Part shown: piece after piece, positions 1-8,188 of the stretch
How positions within the stretch are numbered: position 1 is the stretch's first letter
Layout of the letters: the number at the start of each line of letters is the position of its first letter
From: Kribbella capetownensis
GTDB lineage: Bacteria > Actinomycetota > Actinomycetes > Propionibacteriales > Kribbellaceae
DNA length: 64,000 bases
NCBI RefSeq assembly: GCF_004331485.1
Contig: NZ_SJKD01000007.1
Coordinates: 248,001 to 312,000, forward strand
Direction of reading: 5' to 3'
The notes under the pieces: generated by a model
The model's input: the letters and a program-made list of their open reading frames with translations, nothing else
Database searches by the model: none
What the model was told of the DNA's origin: nothing
Program-made: the position numbers and the translations under genes

Positions 1-309
1 CGCCAGGATCCGCGACTGCTCCAGCGTGCCGAGCAGGTCCGCGGCCAGGCCGGCGCTGTCCGCGGCCTCGATCCAGCCGCGGAATCCGACCGCTGTGGTG
101 ACGACGACGTCGTCCGGCGGGTTCGCGATCACCCGCCGGGTCGCCTCGAGCAGCGCATGGTCGTCGGCGACCGGCACGATCTGCAGCGTCGGCGCGTGCA
201 GCACCTTCGCACCGCGCCGCTCGAACGCCGCGATCAGGTCGTCCGCGCGGCGGTGCGCGGTGACCGCGATCGTGCAGCCACTGAGTGGCCCCGGCCTAGC
301 CGTGCTCAC
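1..309 (-). CDS. Uroporphyrinogen-III synthase (HemD-like), N-terminal part, cut by window start
   Basis: Reading the minus strand from a GTG at 309 gives about 103 residues of a HemD-type fold: a start like STARPGPLSGCTIAVTAHRRA, then AAFERRGAKVLHAPTLQIVP and a VVVTTAVGFRGW segment typical of uroporphyrinogen-III synthases. The enzyme closes hydroxymethylbilane to uroporphyrinogen III, the precursor of siroheme, the cofactor of the nitrite reductase encoded just upstream. The GTG overlaps the nirD stop by 14 bases, so it is the last visible gene of the nitrate operon. In many actinobacteria this protein carries a C-terminal winged-helix response-regulator-like domain; that part lies outside the window. 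Confidence 0.8.
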   Translation of the reverse strand, partial: MSTARPGPLSGCTIAVTAHRRADDLIAAFERRGAKVLHAPTLQIVPVADDHALLEATRRVIANPPDDVVVTTAVGFRGWIEAADSAGLAADLLGTLEQSRILA

Positions 310-637
310 TGAGATTCACCATCACCTGTCCGTCGACGATCTCGACCTCGTACACAGGCAGCGACACCGACGGATCGTCCAGGCATTCGCCGGTGCGCAG
401 GTCGAAGACCTGCTTGAACATCGGCGACGCCACCGTCGGCACCTCGCCTCTGCTCCCCACGATGCCACGCGACATCACGTTCGCCCCACTGAACGGATCC
501 TGGTTGCCCAGAGCAAACACCTCGCCGGCGTGGGTCCGGAACAGCGCGAGCTGCAGCTCCCCGGCCAACGCGGCGACACCACGCTCCGGCAGCAGCACGT
601 CGTACTCACACACCACAAACGCGGTCGTGACGCTCAT
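296..637 (-). CDS. nirD: Nitrite reductase [NAD(P)H] small subunit
   Basis: The 113-residue protein has the Rieske-like NirD fold seen in assimilatory nitrite reductase small subunits: a core FALGNQDPFSGANVMSRGIVG, then PMFKQVFDLRTGECLDDPSVSLPVYEV. It lacks a clear CxH...CxxH Rieske cluster motif, as is usual for NirD. It works with the siroheme large subunit in six-electron reduction of nitrite to ammonium in the cytoplasm. Its ATG (635-637) overlaps the TGA of the large subunit (634-636), so translation is probably coupled. Confidence 0.93.
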   Translation of the reverse strand: MSVTTAFVVCEYDVLLPERGVAALAGELQLALFRTHAGEVFALGNQDPFSGANVMSRGIVGSRGEVPTVASPMFKQVFDLRTGECLDDPSVSLPVYEVEIVDGQVMVNLSEHG

Positions 638-3600
638 CGGCGTACCTCCAATCGGGGACCGGCCAGCAGCACCGGCTCCAGCTGTCCGCGTTCGGCCGGG
701 GTGGCGGGCCGCGGCTGGTTGCGCTCGACCACGTACCGCAGATCGGCGTCCGGCTGGTCCGGCGCGTTCACGAAGGAGACGAACCGGGCCAGCTTGTCGG
801 GGTCGTTGAGCGTCGCCTGCCACTCGTCGACGTACGAGTCGACATGCGCGGCCATCGCAGCGTCCAGGTCGGCGGCGATGCCGAGACTGTCGTTCAGTAC
901 GACGTCGCGGACGTGATCGAGACCGCCCTCGATGTCGTTGATCCACACCGCGGTTCGCTGCAGCCGGTCGCCGGTGCGGATGTAGTACATGAGGAACCGG
1001 TCGATCGCCCGGAAGAGCTCCTCGTCGGCCAGGTCGGACGCGAGCAGTTCCGCGTGCCGTGGCGTCATGCCGCCGTTGCCGCCGACGTACAGGTTCCAGC
1101 CCTTCTCGGTCGCGATCACGCCGACGTCCTTGCCACGCGCCTCGGCACACTCCCGCGCGCACCCCGACACCCCAAGCTTGAGCTTGTGCGGCGACCGCAG
1201 CCCGCGGTACCGCAGCTCCAGCGCGATCGCCATCCCGACAGAGTCCTGTACGCCGTACCTGCACCAGGTGGAGCCGACACACGACTTCACGGTCCGCAGC
1301 GCCTTGCCGTACGCGTGCCCGGACTCGAAGCCGGCGTCGACCAGCCGCTTCCAGATCGCCGGCAACTGCTCGATCCGCGCACCGAACAGGTCGACCCGCT
1401 GGCCACCGGTGATCTTCGTGTACAGGCCGAAGTCGCGGGCCACCTCGCCGATAGTGATCAGACCCTCAGGCGTGATCTCACCGCCGGGGATCCGCGGGAC
1501 GACGGAGTATGTGCCGTCCTTCTGCATATTCGCCATCACGTGGTCGTTGGTGTCCTGCAGCGTCGCCCGCTCGCCGTCGAGAACGTGACCGGCGGGGTCC
1601 AGGCTGGCCAGGATCGACGCGACCACCGGCTTGCAGATGTCGCAACCGCGTCCGGCGCCGTGCCGCTCGACGATCTCGCTGAACGTCCGCAGCCCGGTCA
1701 CCCGGACGACGTCGAACAGCTCGGCGCGGGACAACGCGAAGTGCTCGCAGAGCGCCTTGCTGACCTCGACACCGGCCTTGGTGAGTTCGGAGTTCAGCAG
1801 GTTCTTCACGATCGGCAGGCAGGAACCACAACTGGTCCCAGCCTTCGTCTTGCCGCACACCGACTTGATGTCGGTGCAGCCGTCGTCGCGGACCGAGCAC
1901 CGGATCGCGCCGGCCGACACGTTGTTGCATGAGCACACCGGCGCGTCGTCCGGAAGCTCGAGCTTGACCGGCCCTGCACCCTCGGGCAGCAGGAATGCCG
2001 CCGGGTCCGCCCCGAGTTCACGGCCCACCATCGGGCGGAGTCCGGAGTACGCCGATGCGTCGCCGACCAGGATGCCGCCGAGCAACGTCCGGGCGTCGTC
2101 GGACAGGACGAGCTTCTTGTAGACACCGGCGACTGGGTCTGCGTACACGATGTCCAGCGCACCCTCGGTCGCGCCGAACGCGTCCCCAAAGCTGGCGACG
2201 TCGACACCGAGCAGCTTCAGCTTCGTCGAGGTGTCCGCTCCGGGGAATGTCGCGCCACCGCCGAGCAACCGGTCGGCGACGATCTCCGCCATCGTGTAGC
2301 CGGGAGCAACCAATCCCCAGACCCGGCCCTCGATGCAAGCGACCTCGCCGATCGCCCAGACGCCCGGCACCGACGTCCGGCAGCCTTCGTCGACCACGAC
2401 ACCGCCGCGTTCCCCGATCTCCAGACCGCCCACCCGGCCGAGCTCGTCCCGCGGCCGTACGCCGGTCGCGAACACCACCACGTCGGCCGGCAGATCAGGG
2501 CCGTCGGCAACGGCCATCGCCCGGGCCGCGCCTTGGGACGTCAGCTTCACCCGGTTGCACTGCGTCGACACCAGCACCTCGACGTCAAGTCCTTCGATCA
2601 ACCGGGCGAGGGCAGCGCCGCCGCCCTCGTCGACCTGCAGCGGCATCAGCCGCGGCGCGAACTCGACCACCTTCGTCGCGGCACCCAGCGCCCGCAGCGC
2701 GCCGGCCGCCTCGAGCCCCAGCAGGCCACCGCCGACGACCACACCGCTGACCTGCCGGCCCTCCGACTTCAGCCGCTCGACGTAGACCCGGAGCGCGGCG
2801 ACATCGTCGACGGTCCGGTAGACGAAGCAGCCCTGCGCGTCGTTGTTCTTCACCGGTGGGACGAACGCCGACGACCCAGTGGCCAGCACGAGTTCGTCGT
2901 ACTTGACCTGCTCGCCGCGCGCGGTGGTCACGGTCTTGCCGGTAGTGTCGATCGCGGTGACCTGTACGCCCTTGCGGAGCGTCACCGCTGGGTCGTCCCA
3001 GAGGTCGGGTTCGCCGAGCGAGAGGTCGTGGGGGTCGCGGCCGGAGAAGTAGCTGGTCAGCGCGACCCGGTCGTACGGCAGCCGTGGTTCCTCGGCCAGC
3101 ACGGTGATCCTCCACTGGATCTCGGTGTCGCGCGATCGCAGTGCCTCCACCAGCCGGTGCGCGACCATGCCGCCGCCCACCACAACCACGTGCCGGGCCT
3201 TCTTCAGCTCTGTCATCGTCGCCCTCCTGCTGGGAACTGGTTCGGTCTCGCCGCGCCGGAAGCGGTCGAGCAGTTCGCCGACGGCGCCGGTGCAACTACC
3301 GCACCCGGTCGTCGCCCGCGTCGTGGCGGCGATGCCGGCGACACTGTCGGCACCTCCACGCCAGGCCGCCTCGATCGCGGCCCTGGTGACCCCGTTGCAG
3401 CGGCAGACGGTGGTCACCTTCTTCTGCGGTACGACGGGATCCGCCAGCAGCCCGTCCGCCGCGACCGGCGTCCCGCGGTCCGCCAGCAGCACCAACTCAG
3501 CGGCCACCTCGGGCGCCCCGATCGCCACCGCGGAGCGGACCACGCCGTCGCGCAGCACGGCCCGCACATACCGTTCCCCGTCCTCGAGCCGCACCTCCTC

Positions 3601-4530
3601 GCCGTTCTCGTCTTTGTTGCCTAAGGCAAGTACATCGAGTCCACCGGTGGTCAGCCGCAGTACGTCGTACTCCGGGACACCGGCCGGCTCACTGTTCAGC
3701 TGCCGCGCCAGCGCCTCGGCCTGACCCCACGCGGACGCGACCGTCCCGCTGACCCAGCCATCGACCTCGGCACAGTCCCCGATCGCGTGCACTCGCGGAT
3801 CGTCCGGGCTCGTCAACGTGCGGTCGACAACGATCCCGTCCCGCACCGTCAACCCGTCCGCCAACTCTGTCCGCGCGTGCACCCCACAAGCCACCACCAA
3901 CAAGTCCCCGAACACCTGCCGCCCGCCACGCAGGGTCAGCGCCCGGAAATTCCCATCCCGCGAGGCAACCTGTTCAACCGTTGCGTTGAGCAACACCTCC
4001 ACGCCCAACTCGCGAACCGCCCGCGTGACCCGCCGCCCTGCCGATCCTCGAACCGCCTTGTTCAGCAGCGTTTCGCCGTCATGCATCAGCGTGACCGGCA
4101 CGCCACGTCCACGCAGAGCGCAGGCAGTCTCGACGCCAAGCACACCGCCACCAAGCACAACCACCCGTCGTACTCGACCAGCCGCGCCAACAAGAGCGCG
4201 GGCATCGGCAACGGAACGCAAGGTGTGAGCTCCGGCGGAACCAACAACCTCGGAAGGCACCGCGCCAGTCGCAAACACCAACCGGTCGTACGGCCACTCG
4301 CGTCCGGCGGAATCTGTTACTACGCGGCGGCTACGGTCCACGGCAACCGCTGTGGTGACTGGCTCATCGCCGAGGGAGGGCTCGGGCGCGCGGCCGGCGA
4401 CGTACTCGGTGAGGCGGCTGCGGTTGTACGACGGCTCGTCGCCCAGCACCGTCACGTCGTACGATGCCAACAGCTCTGCCAACCGCCGACCGGCCATCCC
4501 ACCGCCGATGATCACCACGCGCGGGTTCAT
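634..4530 (-). CDS. nirB: Fused nitrate-reductase electron-transfer flavoprotein (NasB-like) and nitrite reductase large subunit (NirB)
   Basis: One uninterrupted frame of 1298 residues. Residues 1-438 are a complete NasB-like unit: FAD site VVIIGGGMAGRRLAE, NAD site VVVLGGGVLGVETA, then a [2Fe-2S] BFD domain with CRC and CGSC. Residue 439 is an internal Met that begins a full NirB (about 860 residues): two Rossmann sites (VVVVGGGMVAHR, GVVVGGGLLGLEAAGAL), BFD motifs (CSCNN, CGSC; later CDIC), and the siroheme/4Fe-4S half-domain with SCVGSTWC and GCARECAEARGKD. The first half should pass electrons to the nitrate reductase, the second reduces nitrite with NAD(P)H. The ATG at 4530 overlaps the stop of the nitrate reductase gene (ATGA). 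An AGGAGG at 3223-3228 sits before internal Met439, so a separate NirB may also be made. A lost stop codon through sequencing error cannot be excluded. Confidence 0.9.
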   Translation of the reverse strand: MNPRVVIIGGGMAGRRLAELLASYDVTVLGDEPSYNRSRLTEYVAGRAPEPSLGDEPVTTAVAVDRSRRVVTDSAGREWPYDRLVFATGAVPSEVVGSAGAHTLRSVADARALVGAAGRVRRVVVLGGGVLGVETACALRGRGVPVTLMHDGETLLNKAVRGSAGRRVTRAVRELGVEVLLNATVEQVASRDGNFRALTLRGGRQVFGDLLVVACGVHARTELADGLTVRDGIVVDRTLTSPDDPRVHAIGDCAEVDGWVSGTVASAWGQAEALARQLNSEPAGVPEYDVLRLTTGGLDVLALGNKDENGEEVRLEDGERYVRAVLRDGVVRSAVAIGAPEVAAELVLLADRGTPVAADGLLADPVVPQKKVTTVCRCNGVTRAAIEAAWRGGADSVAGIAATTRATTGCGSCTGAVGELLDRFRRGETEPVPSRRATMTELKKARHVVVVGGGMVAHRLVEALRSRDTEIQWRITVLAEEPRLPYDRVALTSYFSGRDPHDLSLGEPDLWDDPAVTLRKGVQVTAIDTTGKTVTTARGEQVKYDELVLATGSSAFVPPVKNNDAQGCFVYRTVDDVAALRVYVERLKSEGRQVSGVVVGGGLLGLEAAGALRALGAATKVVEFAPRLMPLQVDEGGGAALARLIEGLDVEVLVSTQCNRVKLTSQGAARAMAVADGPDLPADVVVFATGVRPRDELGRVGGLEIGERGGVVVDEGCRTSVPGVWAIGEVACIEGRVWGLVAPGYTMAEIVADRLLGGGATFPGADTSTKLKLLGVDVASFGDAFGATEGALDIVYADPVAGVYKKLVLSDDARTLLGGILVGDASAYSGLRPMVGRELGADPAAFLLPEGAGPVKLELPDDAPVCSCNNVSAGAIRCSVRDDGCTDIKSVCGKTKAGTSCGSCLPIVKNLLNSELTKAGVEVSKALCEHFALSRAELFDVVRVTGLRTFSEIVERHGAGRGCDICKPVVASILASLDPAGHVLDGERATLQDTNDHVMANMQKDGTYSVVPRIPGGEITPEGLITIGEVARDFGLYTKITGGQRVDLFGARIEQLPAIWKRLVDAGFESGHAYGKALRTVKSCVGSTWCRYGVQDSVGMAIALELRYRGLRSPHKLKLGVSGCARECAEARGKDVGVIATEKGWNLYVGGNGGMTPRHAELLASDLADEELFRAIDRFLMYYIRTGDRLQRTAVWINDIEGGLDHVRDVVLNDSLGIAADLDAAMAAHVDSYVDEWQATLNDPDKLARFVSFVNAPDQPDADLRYVVERNQPRPATPAERGQLEPVLLAGPRLEVRR
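3221..3230 (-). promoter_or_regulatory. Internal ribosome binding site before the NirB half
   Basis: On the minus strand GCAGGAGGGC ends four bases before an ATG (3214-3216), giving near-ideal Shine-Dalgarno spacing. It lies inside the open nasB::nirB frame at the domain junction. This is the expected site for a free-standing NirB start and suggests that the fused frame once was, or still functions as, two genes. Confidence 0.6.
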
Positions 4531-6665
4531 GCGGAGACTCCGGTCACCGGGAGACTCGCGGCGCTCACCTCGACGGCACACGCCTTGAACTCGGGCATTC
4601 GCGACACCGGGTCGAGCGCATCGTTGGTCAGCTCGTTGACCGCCTCCGAACCACCGAAGTGGAACGGCACGAACACGGTGTCCGGACGCACATCCGCCGT
4701 CACCCGCGCCGGCAGCACCATCGACCCACGAGCGGTCCGCAACCGCATCGGCCGCCCGTCCGCGATCCCCAGCTGCGCAGCCACCCGCGGATGGATCTCC
4801 GCGAACACCTCCGGCTCCGCCGCCGCCAACTCCGGCACCCGCCGCGTCTGCGCCCCACTCTGGTAGTGCTGCAAGAGCCGGCCGGTCACGAGATACATCG
4901 GCGCTGCGGCGTGCAGATCATCCGCAACCGGCCGATGATCCACCGCCACCACGTGCGCCCGCCCATCCGGCGTACTGAATCCGTCCGCGAACAACCGCGG
5001 CGTCCCCGGATGCCCCGGAGAAGGAACAGGCCAGAACAACGCCTCCCCCGCGTCGATCCGCTCCCACGTGATCCCCGAGTAGTCAGCCTTCCCACCAGCA
5101 CTCGCCAGCCGCAGTTCCTCGAACACCTCAGCCGGATCAGTCGAGAATGCGGCCCCACACCCCAGCCGCGAAGCCAATCCAGCAAAGACAGCCAGATCGC
5201 TCCGCACCTCACCAGGCGGCGCGATAGCGGCCTGCCGCCGCAGTACCCGCCCCTCGAGGGACGTCATGGTGCCCTCTTCCTCGGCCCACTGCGTCACCGG
5301 GAAGACGACATCCGCCAGCAGCGCGGTCTCGGACGGTACGACGTCCGCCACCACCAGCAAGTCCAATGCAGCAAGGCGTTCCCGCACTGATGCAAGCCGC
5401 GGTGCCGAGACCAGCAGATTGCTCCCGTGCACGAGCAGCGCCCGCGGACCACCCGCCGTACCCAGCGCGTTGATCAGCTCGACCGCGCTCTTGCCCGGAC
5501 CAGGCAGGTCCTCAGGATCCACACCCCACACGCGTGCAACGTGAGCCCGCGCGGCCGGATCGGAGATGCTGCGGTACCCCGGCAACTGGTCCGCCTTCTG
5601 CCCATGCTCCCGACCGCCCTGACCGTTCCCCTGTCCGGTAATGCAGCCGTAGCCACTCCCCAGCCGCCCCGGCAGACCAAGTGCCAACGCAAGGTTGATG
5701 CACGCAGTCACCGTGTCCGTGCCCTTGCTGTGCTGCTCAGCGCCACGCCCGGTCAGAATGAACACTCCGTCGCCGCCGTGCACCGGTGCAGCAGCCGCAA
5801 GCACCCGGGCCGCCCGCCGGATCGTCGCAGCCGGCACGCCCGTCACCCGCTCGGCCCGCTCAGGCCACCAAGCCGCAGTCGAGCGGAACAACCCCTCCGG
5901 GTCGTCCGTCCGCTCACTCAGGTACGCCGTGTCCGCAAGCCCTTCCTGCAGTACGACGTGCGTCAGCGCGAGCACCAACGCCAGATCGGTCCCCGGAGTC
6001 GCCTGCAGATGGATTCCTGCGTCGTCTGCGGTCAGCCCGGCCGTCGCAGTACGACGCGGATCGACCACGAGCAGCCCGCCCGCGTCCCGTGCGCTCTGCA
6101 GATGAGCGACCGCCGGCGGCATCGTCTCGGCGAGGTTGCTGCCGACCAGCAGCACCACACCCGCACCACCGAGGTCGGCCAGCGGGAACGGCAGCCCGCG
6201 ATCGATGCCGAAGGCGCGGTTCGTCGCGGCCGCCGCGGACGACATACAGAACCGTCCGTTGTAGTCGACGTTCGCGGTCCTGAGCGCGACCCGGGCGAAC
6301 TTGCCCAGCGCGTACGCCTTCTCGTTGGTCAGCCCACCACCGCCGAAGACCGCAACGCTGTCAGAGCCGTACGACGCTTGGAGCGACCGGATGCGATCCG
6401 CGACGAAGTCCAGCGCCTCGTCCCAGCTCGCCGCCACCAAGTTCCCCGCGGCGTTCCGCATCAGCGGCGTCGTGAGCCGGTCCGGCACGGTGAGGACCTC
6501 CGGCGCCGTCCAGCCCTTCCGGCACAGCCCGCCGCGGTTGGTCGGGCCGCCCTCAAAGGCTTGAATGGCGCGGGGCTGCACCGACACCTGCACCCGGTCG
6601 ACCGGGTGCAGGGTCGTCGCGCACTGCAGAGCGCAGTACGGGCAGTGAGTCGGAACAGCCGTCAC
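4527..6665 (-). CDS. nasC: Assimilatory nitrate reductase catalytic subunit (molybdopterin oxidoreductase)
   Basis: 712 residues, the size of NasC-type catalytic subunits that lack an own C-terminal BFD domain. The N-terminal 4Fe-4S ligands are C8, C11, C15 and C48 (HCPYCALQC...LCRKGW). C140 in NGRFCMSS is the expected molybdenum ligand. The C-terminus (from about residue 590) is a molybdopterin-dinucleotide-binding domain with the LVTGRLLQHYQSGAQTRR segment. It reduces nitrate to nitrite in the cytoplasm using electrons from the flavoprotein encoded next. The GTG start (6663-6665) overlaps the narK stop as GTGA. A longer upstream extension in the same frame is only antisense to narK's coding phase and was dropped. 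Confidence 0.92.
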   Translation of the reverse strand: MTAVPTHCPYCALQCATTLHPVDRVQVSVQPRAIQAFEGGPTNRGGLCRKGWTAPEVLTVPDRLTTPLMRNAAGNLVAASWDEALDFVADRIRSLQASYGSDSVAVFGGGGLTNEKAYALGKFARVALRTANVDYNGRFCMSSAAAATNRAFGIDRGLPFPLADLGGAGVVLLVGSNLAETMPPAVAHLQSARDAGGLLVVDPRRTATAGLTADDAGIHLQATPGTDLALVLALTHVVLQEGLADTAYLSERTDDPEGLFRSTAAWWPERAERVTGVPAATIRRAARVLAAAAPVHGGDGVFILTGRGAEQHSKGTDTVTACINLALALGLPGRLGSGYGCITGQGNGQGGREHGQKADQLPGYRSISDPAARAHVARVWGVDPEDLPGPGKSAVELINALGTAGGPRALLVHGSNLLVSAPRLASVRERLAALDLLVVADVVPSETALLADVVFPVTQWAEEEGTMTSLEGRVLRRQAAIAPPGEVRSDLAVFAGLASRLGCGAAFSTDPAEVFEELRLASAGGKADYSGITWERIDAGEALFWPVPSPGHPGTPRLFADGFSTPDGRAHVVAVDHRPVADDLHAAAPMYLVTGRLLQHYQSGAQTRRVPELAAAEPEVFAEIHPRVAAQLGIADGRPMRLRTARGSMVLPARVTADVRPDTVFVPFHFGGSEAVNELTNDALDPVSRMPEFKACAVEVSAASLPVTGVSA

Positions 6666-8029
6666 ACGCGCTCCCCACTCAGCGGGCCGCCCTTGCGCAG
6701 GTAGCAGAAGTACGTCACGGCCAGGCAGACCACGTAGAAGCCGCAGAAGACGTACAGCGCGGGAATCAGCGAGCCGAAGTGGCTCGTCGACATCGCGAAG
6801 CCGCGCGGGACCAGGAAGCCGCCGTACGCGCCGACCGCGGAGGCGATGCCGATGCAGGCCGCCGCCTCGCGCCGGGCCCGACCCGGATCGCCCGGTGTGG
6901 TCAGCCGGAACACCGCCGGGATCATCCGGTACGTCGATCCGTTCGCGGCGCCACTGGCGACGAACAGGACCAGGAAGCTGATCAGGAATCCGGCGAAGCT
7001 GCCCGCGTTCAGCGACACGATCGCGGCCAGGATGCCCAGGCCCATCACGACGAACGAACAGACCGTCACCCAGGCGCCGCCGACCAGGTCGGCCAGCTTG
7101 CCGCCGAACGGCCGCGCCACCGAGCCGACCAGCGCGCCGAGGAAGGCGATGCCGGCCCCGGTGACGTCGGGGAACGTGGTCTTGATCAGCAGCGGGAACG
7201 CGGCCGAGAACCCGATGAACGACCCGAAGGTGCCGATGTAGAGGAACGAGATGATCCAGGTGTGCGGTCGCTTCGCCGCCGTCACCGAGGTCCGGAACGA
7301 CGAGGTCGCGACGGACAGGTTCGCCATCACCTTCCACGCCAGTACGGCGGCCAGCACGATCAGCGGGATCCACAGCAGGCCGGCCCGGTTCAGCGACAAC
7401 CCGGCGCCGGCCACGATCACGATCGGCACCACCAGTTGGACCACAGCGACACCGAGGTTGCCGCCGGCCGCGTTGATGCCGAGTGCGAAGCCCTTCTCCT
7501 TCTCCGGGAAGAAGAACGAGATGTTCGTCATGCTGCTCGCGAAGTTGCCGCCGCCGACGCCGGCGGTGGCCGCGACCAGCGCCATCAGCCAGAACGGCGT
7601 GTCCGGCTGGGTCAGGAAGTAGGACAGCCCGGCGGTCGGCACCAGGAGGAGCAGCGCGGAGACGATGGTCCAGTTCCGGCCGCCGAACCGTGGGACCGCG
7701 AACGTGTACGGCAGCCGCAGCGTCGCGCCGACCAGGCTGGGCAGCGCGACCAGCCAGAACAGCTGGTCGGTGCTGTAGGTGAAGCCCGCCTTGGGCATCG
7801 ACACCACGACGATGCTCCACAGCTGCCAGACGGAGAAGCCGAGAAACTCGGCGAAGATCGACGGCCACAGGTTGCGCCGCGCCACCCGGCGGCCGGTCCG
7901 CGCCCAGAACGTGCCGTCCTCGGGATCCCACACATCGATCCAGCGGCCGCGGCGCGGCGCCTCGACCGTTCCGACCGTCCCGGTCCGGTCGCGGTGAGTG
8001 ACGACCTCCGGTCGTGCCTCCAGCGTCAT
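6662..8029 (-). CDS. narK: Nitrate/nitrite transporter, MFS family (NarK)
   Basis: 455 residues with about 12 hydrophobic segments. NarK signatures are present: GVGGGNFASSMTNISFFFPEKEKG and NLGVAVVQLVVP, the nitrate-signature region of the nitrate/nitrite porter family. It should import nitrate and/or export nitrite. First gene of the operon feeding nasC and the nasB::nirB frame. The ATG at 8029 is about 55 bases downstream of a GlnR-like box, consistent with nitrogen control. Confidence 0.92.
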   Translation of the reverse strand: MTLEARPEVVTHRDRTGTVGTVEAPRRGRWIDVWDPEDGTFWARTGRRVARRNLWPSIFAEFLGFSVWQLWSIVVVSMPKAGFTYSTDQLFWLVALPSLVGATLRLPYTFAVPRFGGRNWTIVSALLLLVPTAGLSYFLTQPDTPFWLMALVAATAGVGGGNFASSMTNISFFFPEKEKGFALGINAAGGNLGVAVVQLVVPIVIVAGAGLSLNRAGLLWIPLIVLAAVLAWKVMANLSVATSSFRTSVTAAKRPHTWIISFLYIGTFGSFIGFSAAFPLLIKTTFPDVTGAGIAFLGALVGSVARPFGGKLADLVGGAWVTVCSFVVMGLGILAAIVSLNAGSFAGFLISFLVLFVASGAANGSTYRMIPAVFRLTTPGDPGRARREAAACIGIASAVGAYGGFLVPRGFAMSTSHFGSLIPALYVFCGFYVVCLAVTYFCYLRKGGPLSGERV

Positions 8030-8084
8030 CGTGCGTCTCCGATCATCCGGCCCGACTAGTAGGCCAGGACGCTATGACCGGGGT

Positions 8085-8122
8085 GTTTCCGAGCGGTCAT
8101 CTCGTTGTTACGCCGCAGAAAC
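8085..8122 (-). promoter_or_regulatory. GlnR-like box upstream of the nitrate operon
   Basis: Four pentamers are spaced by exactly six bases: GTTTC-n6-GTCAT-n6-GTTAC-n6-GAAAC (plus-strand reading). The right half GTTAC-n6-GAAAC matches the gTnAC-n6-GaAAC a/b site described for actinobacterial GlnR. The box is 56-93 bases upstream of narK's ATG. GlnR is known to activate nitrate assimilation genes in actinomycetes; binding here is inferred from the pattern. Confidence 0.6.
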
Positions 8123-8188
8123 GGCTCCCGCACACCCCGCGGTGGGTGGTGAGAGAAGACGTTGCCGGGCTGGGTACTGTGCCTACTC

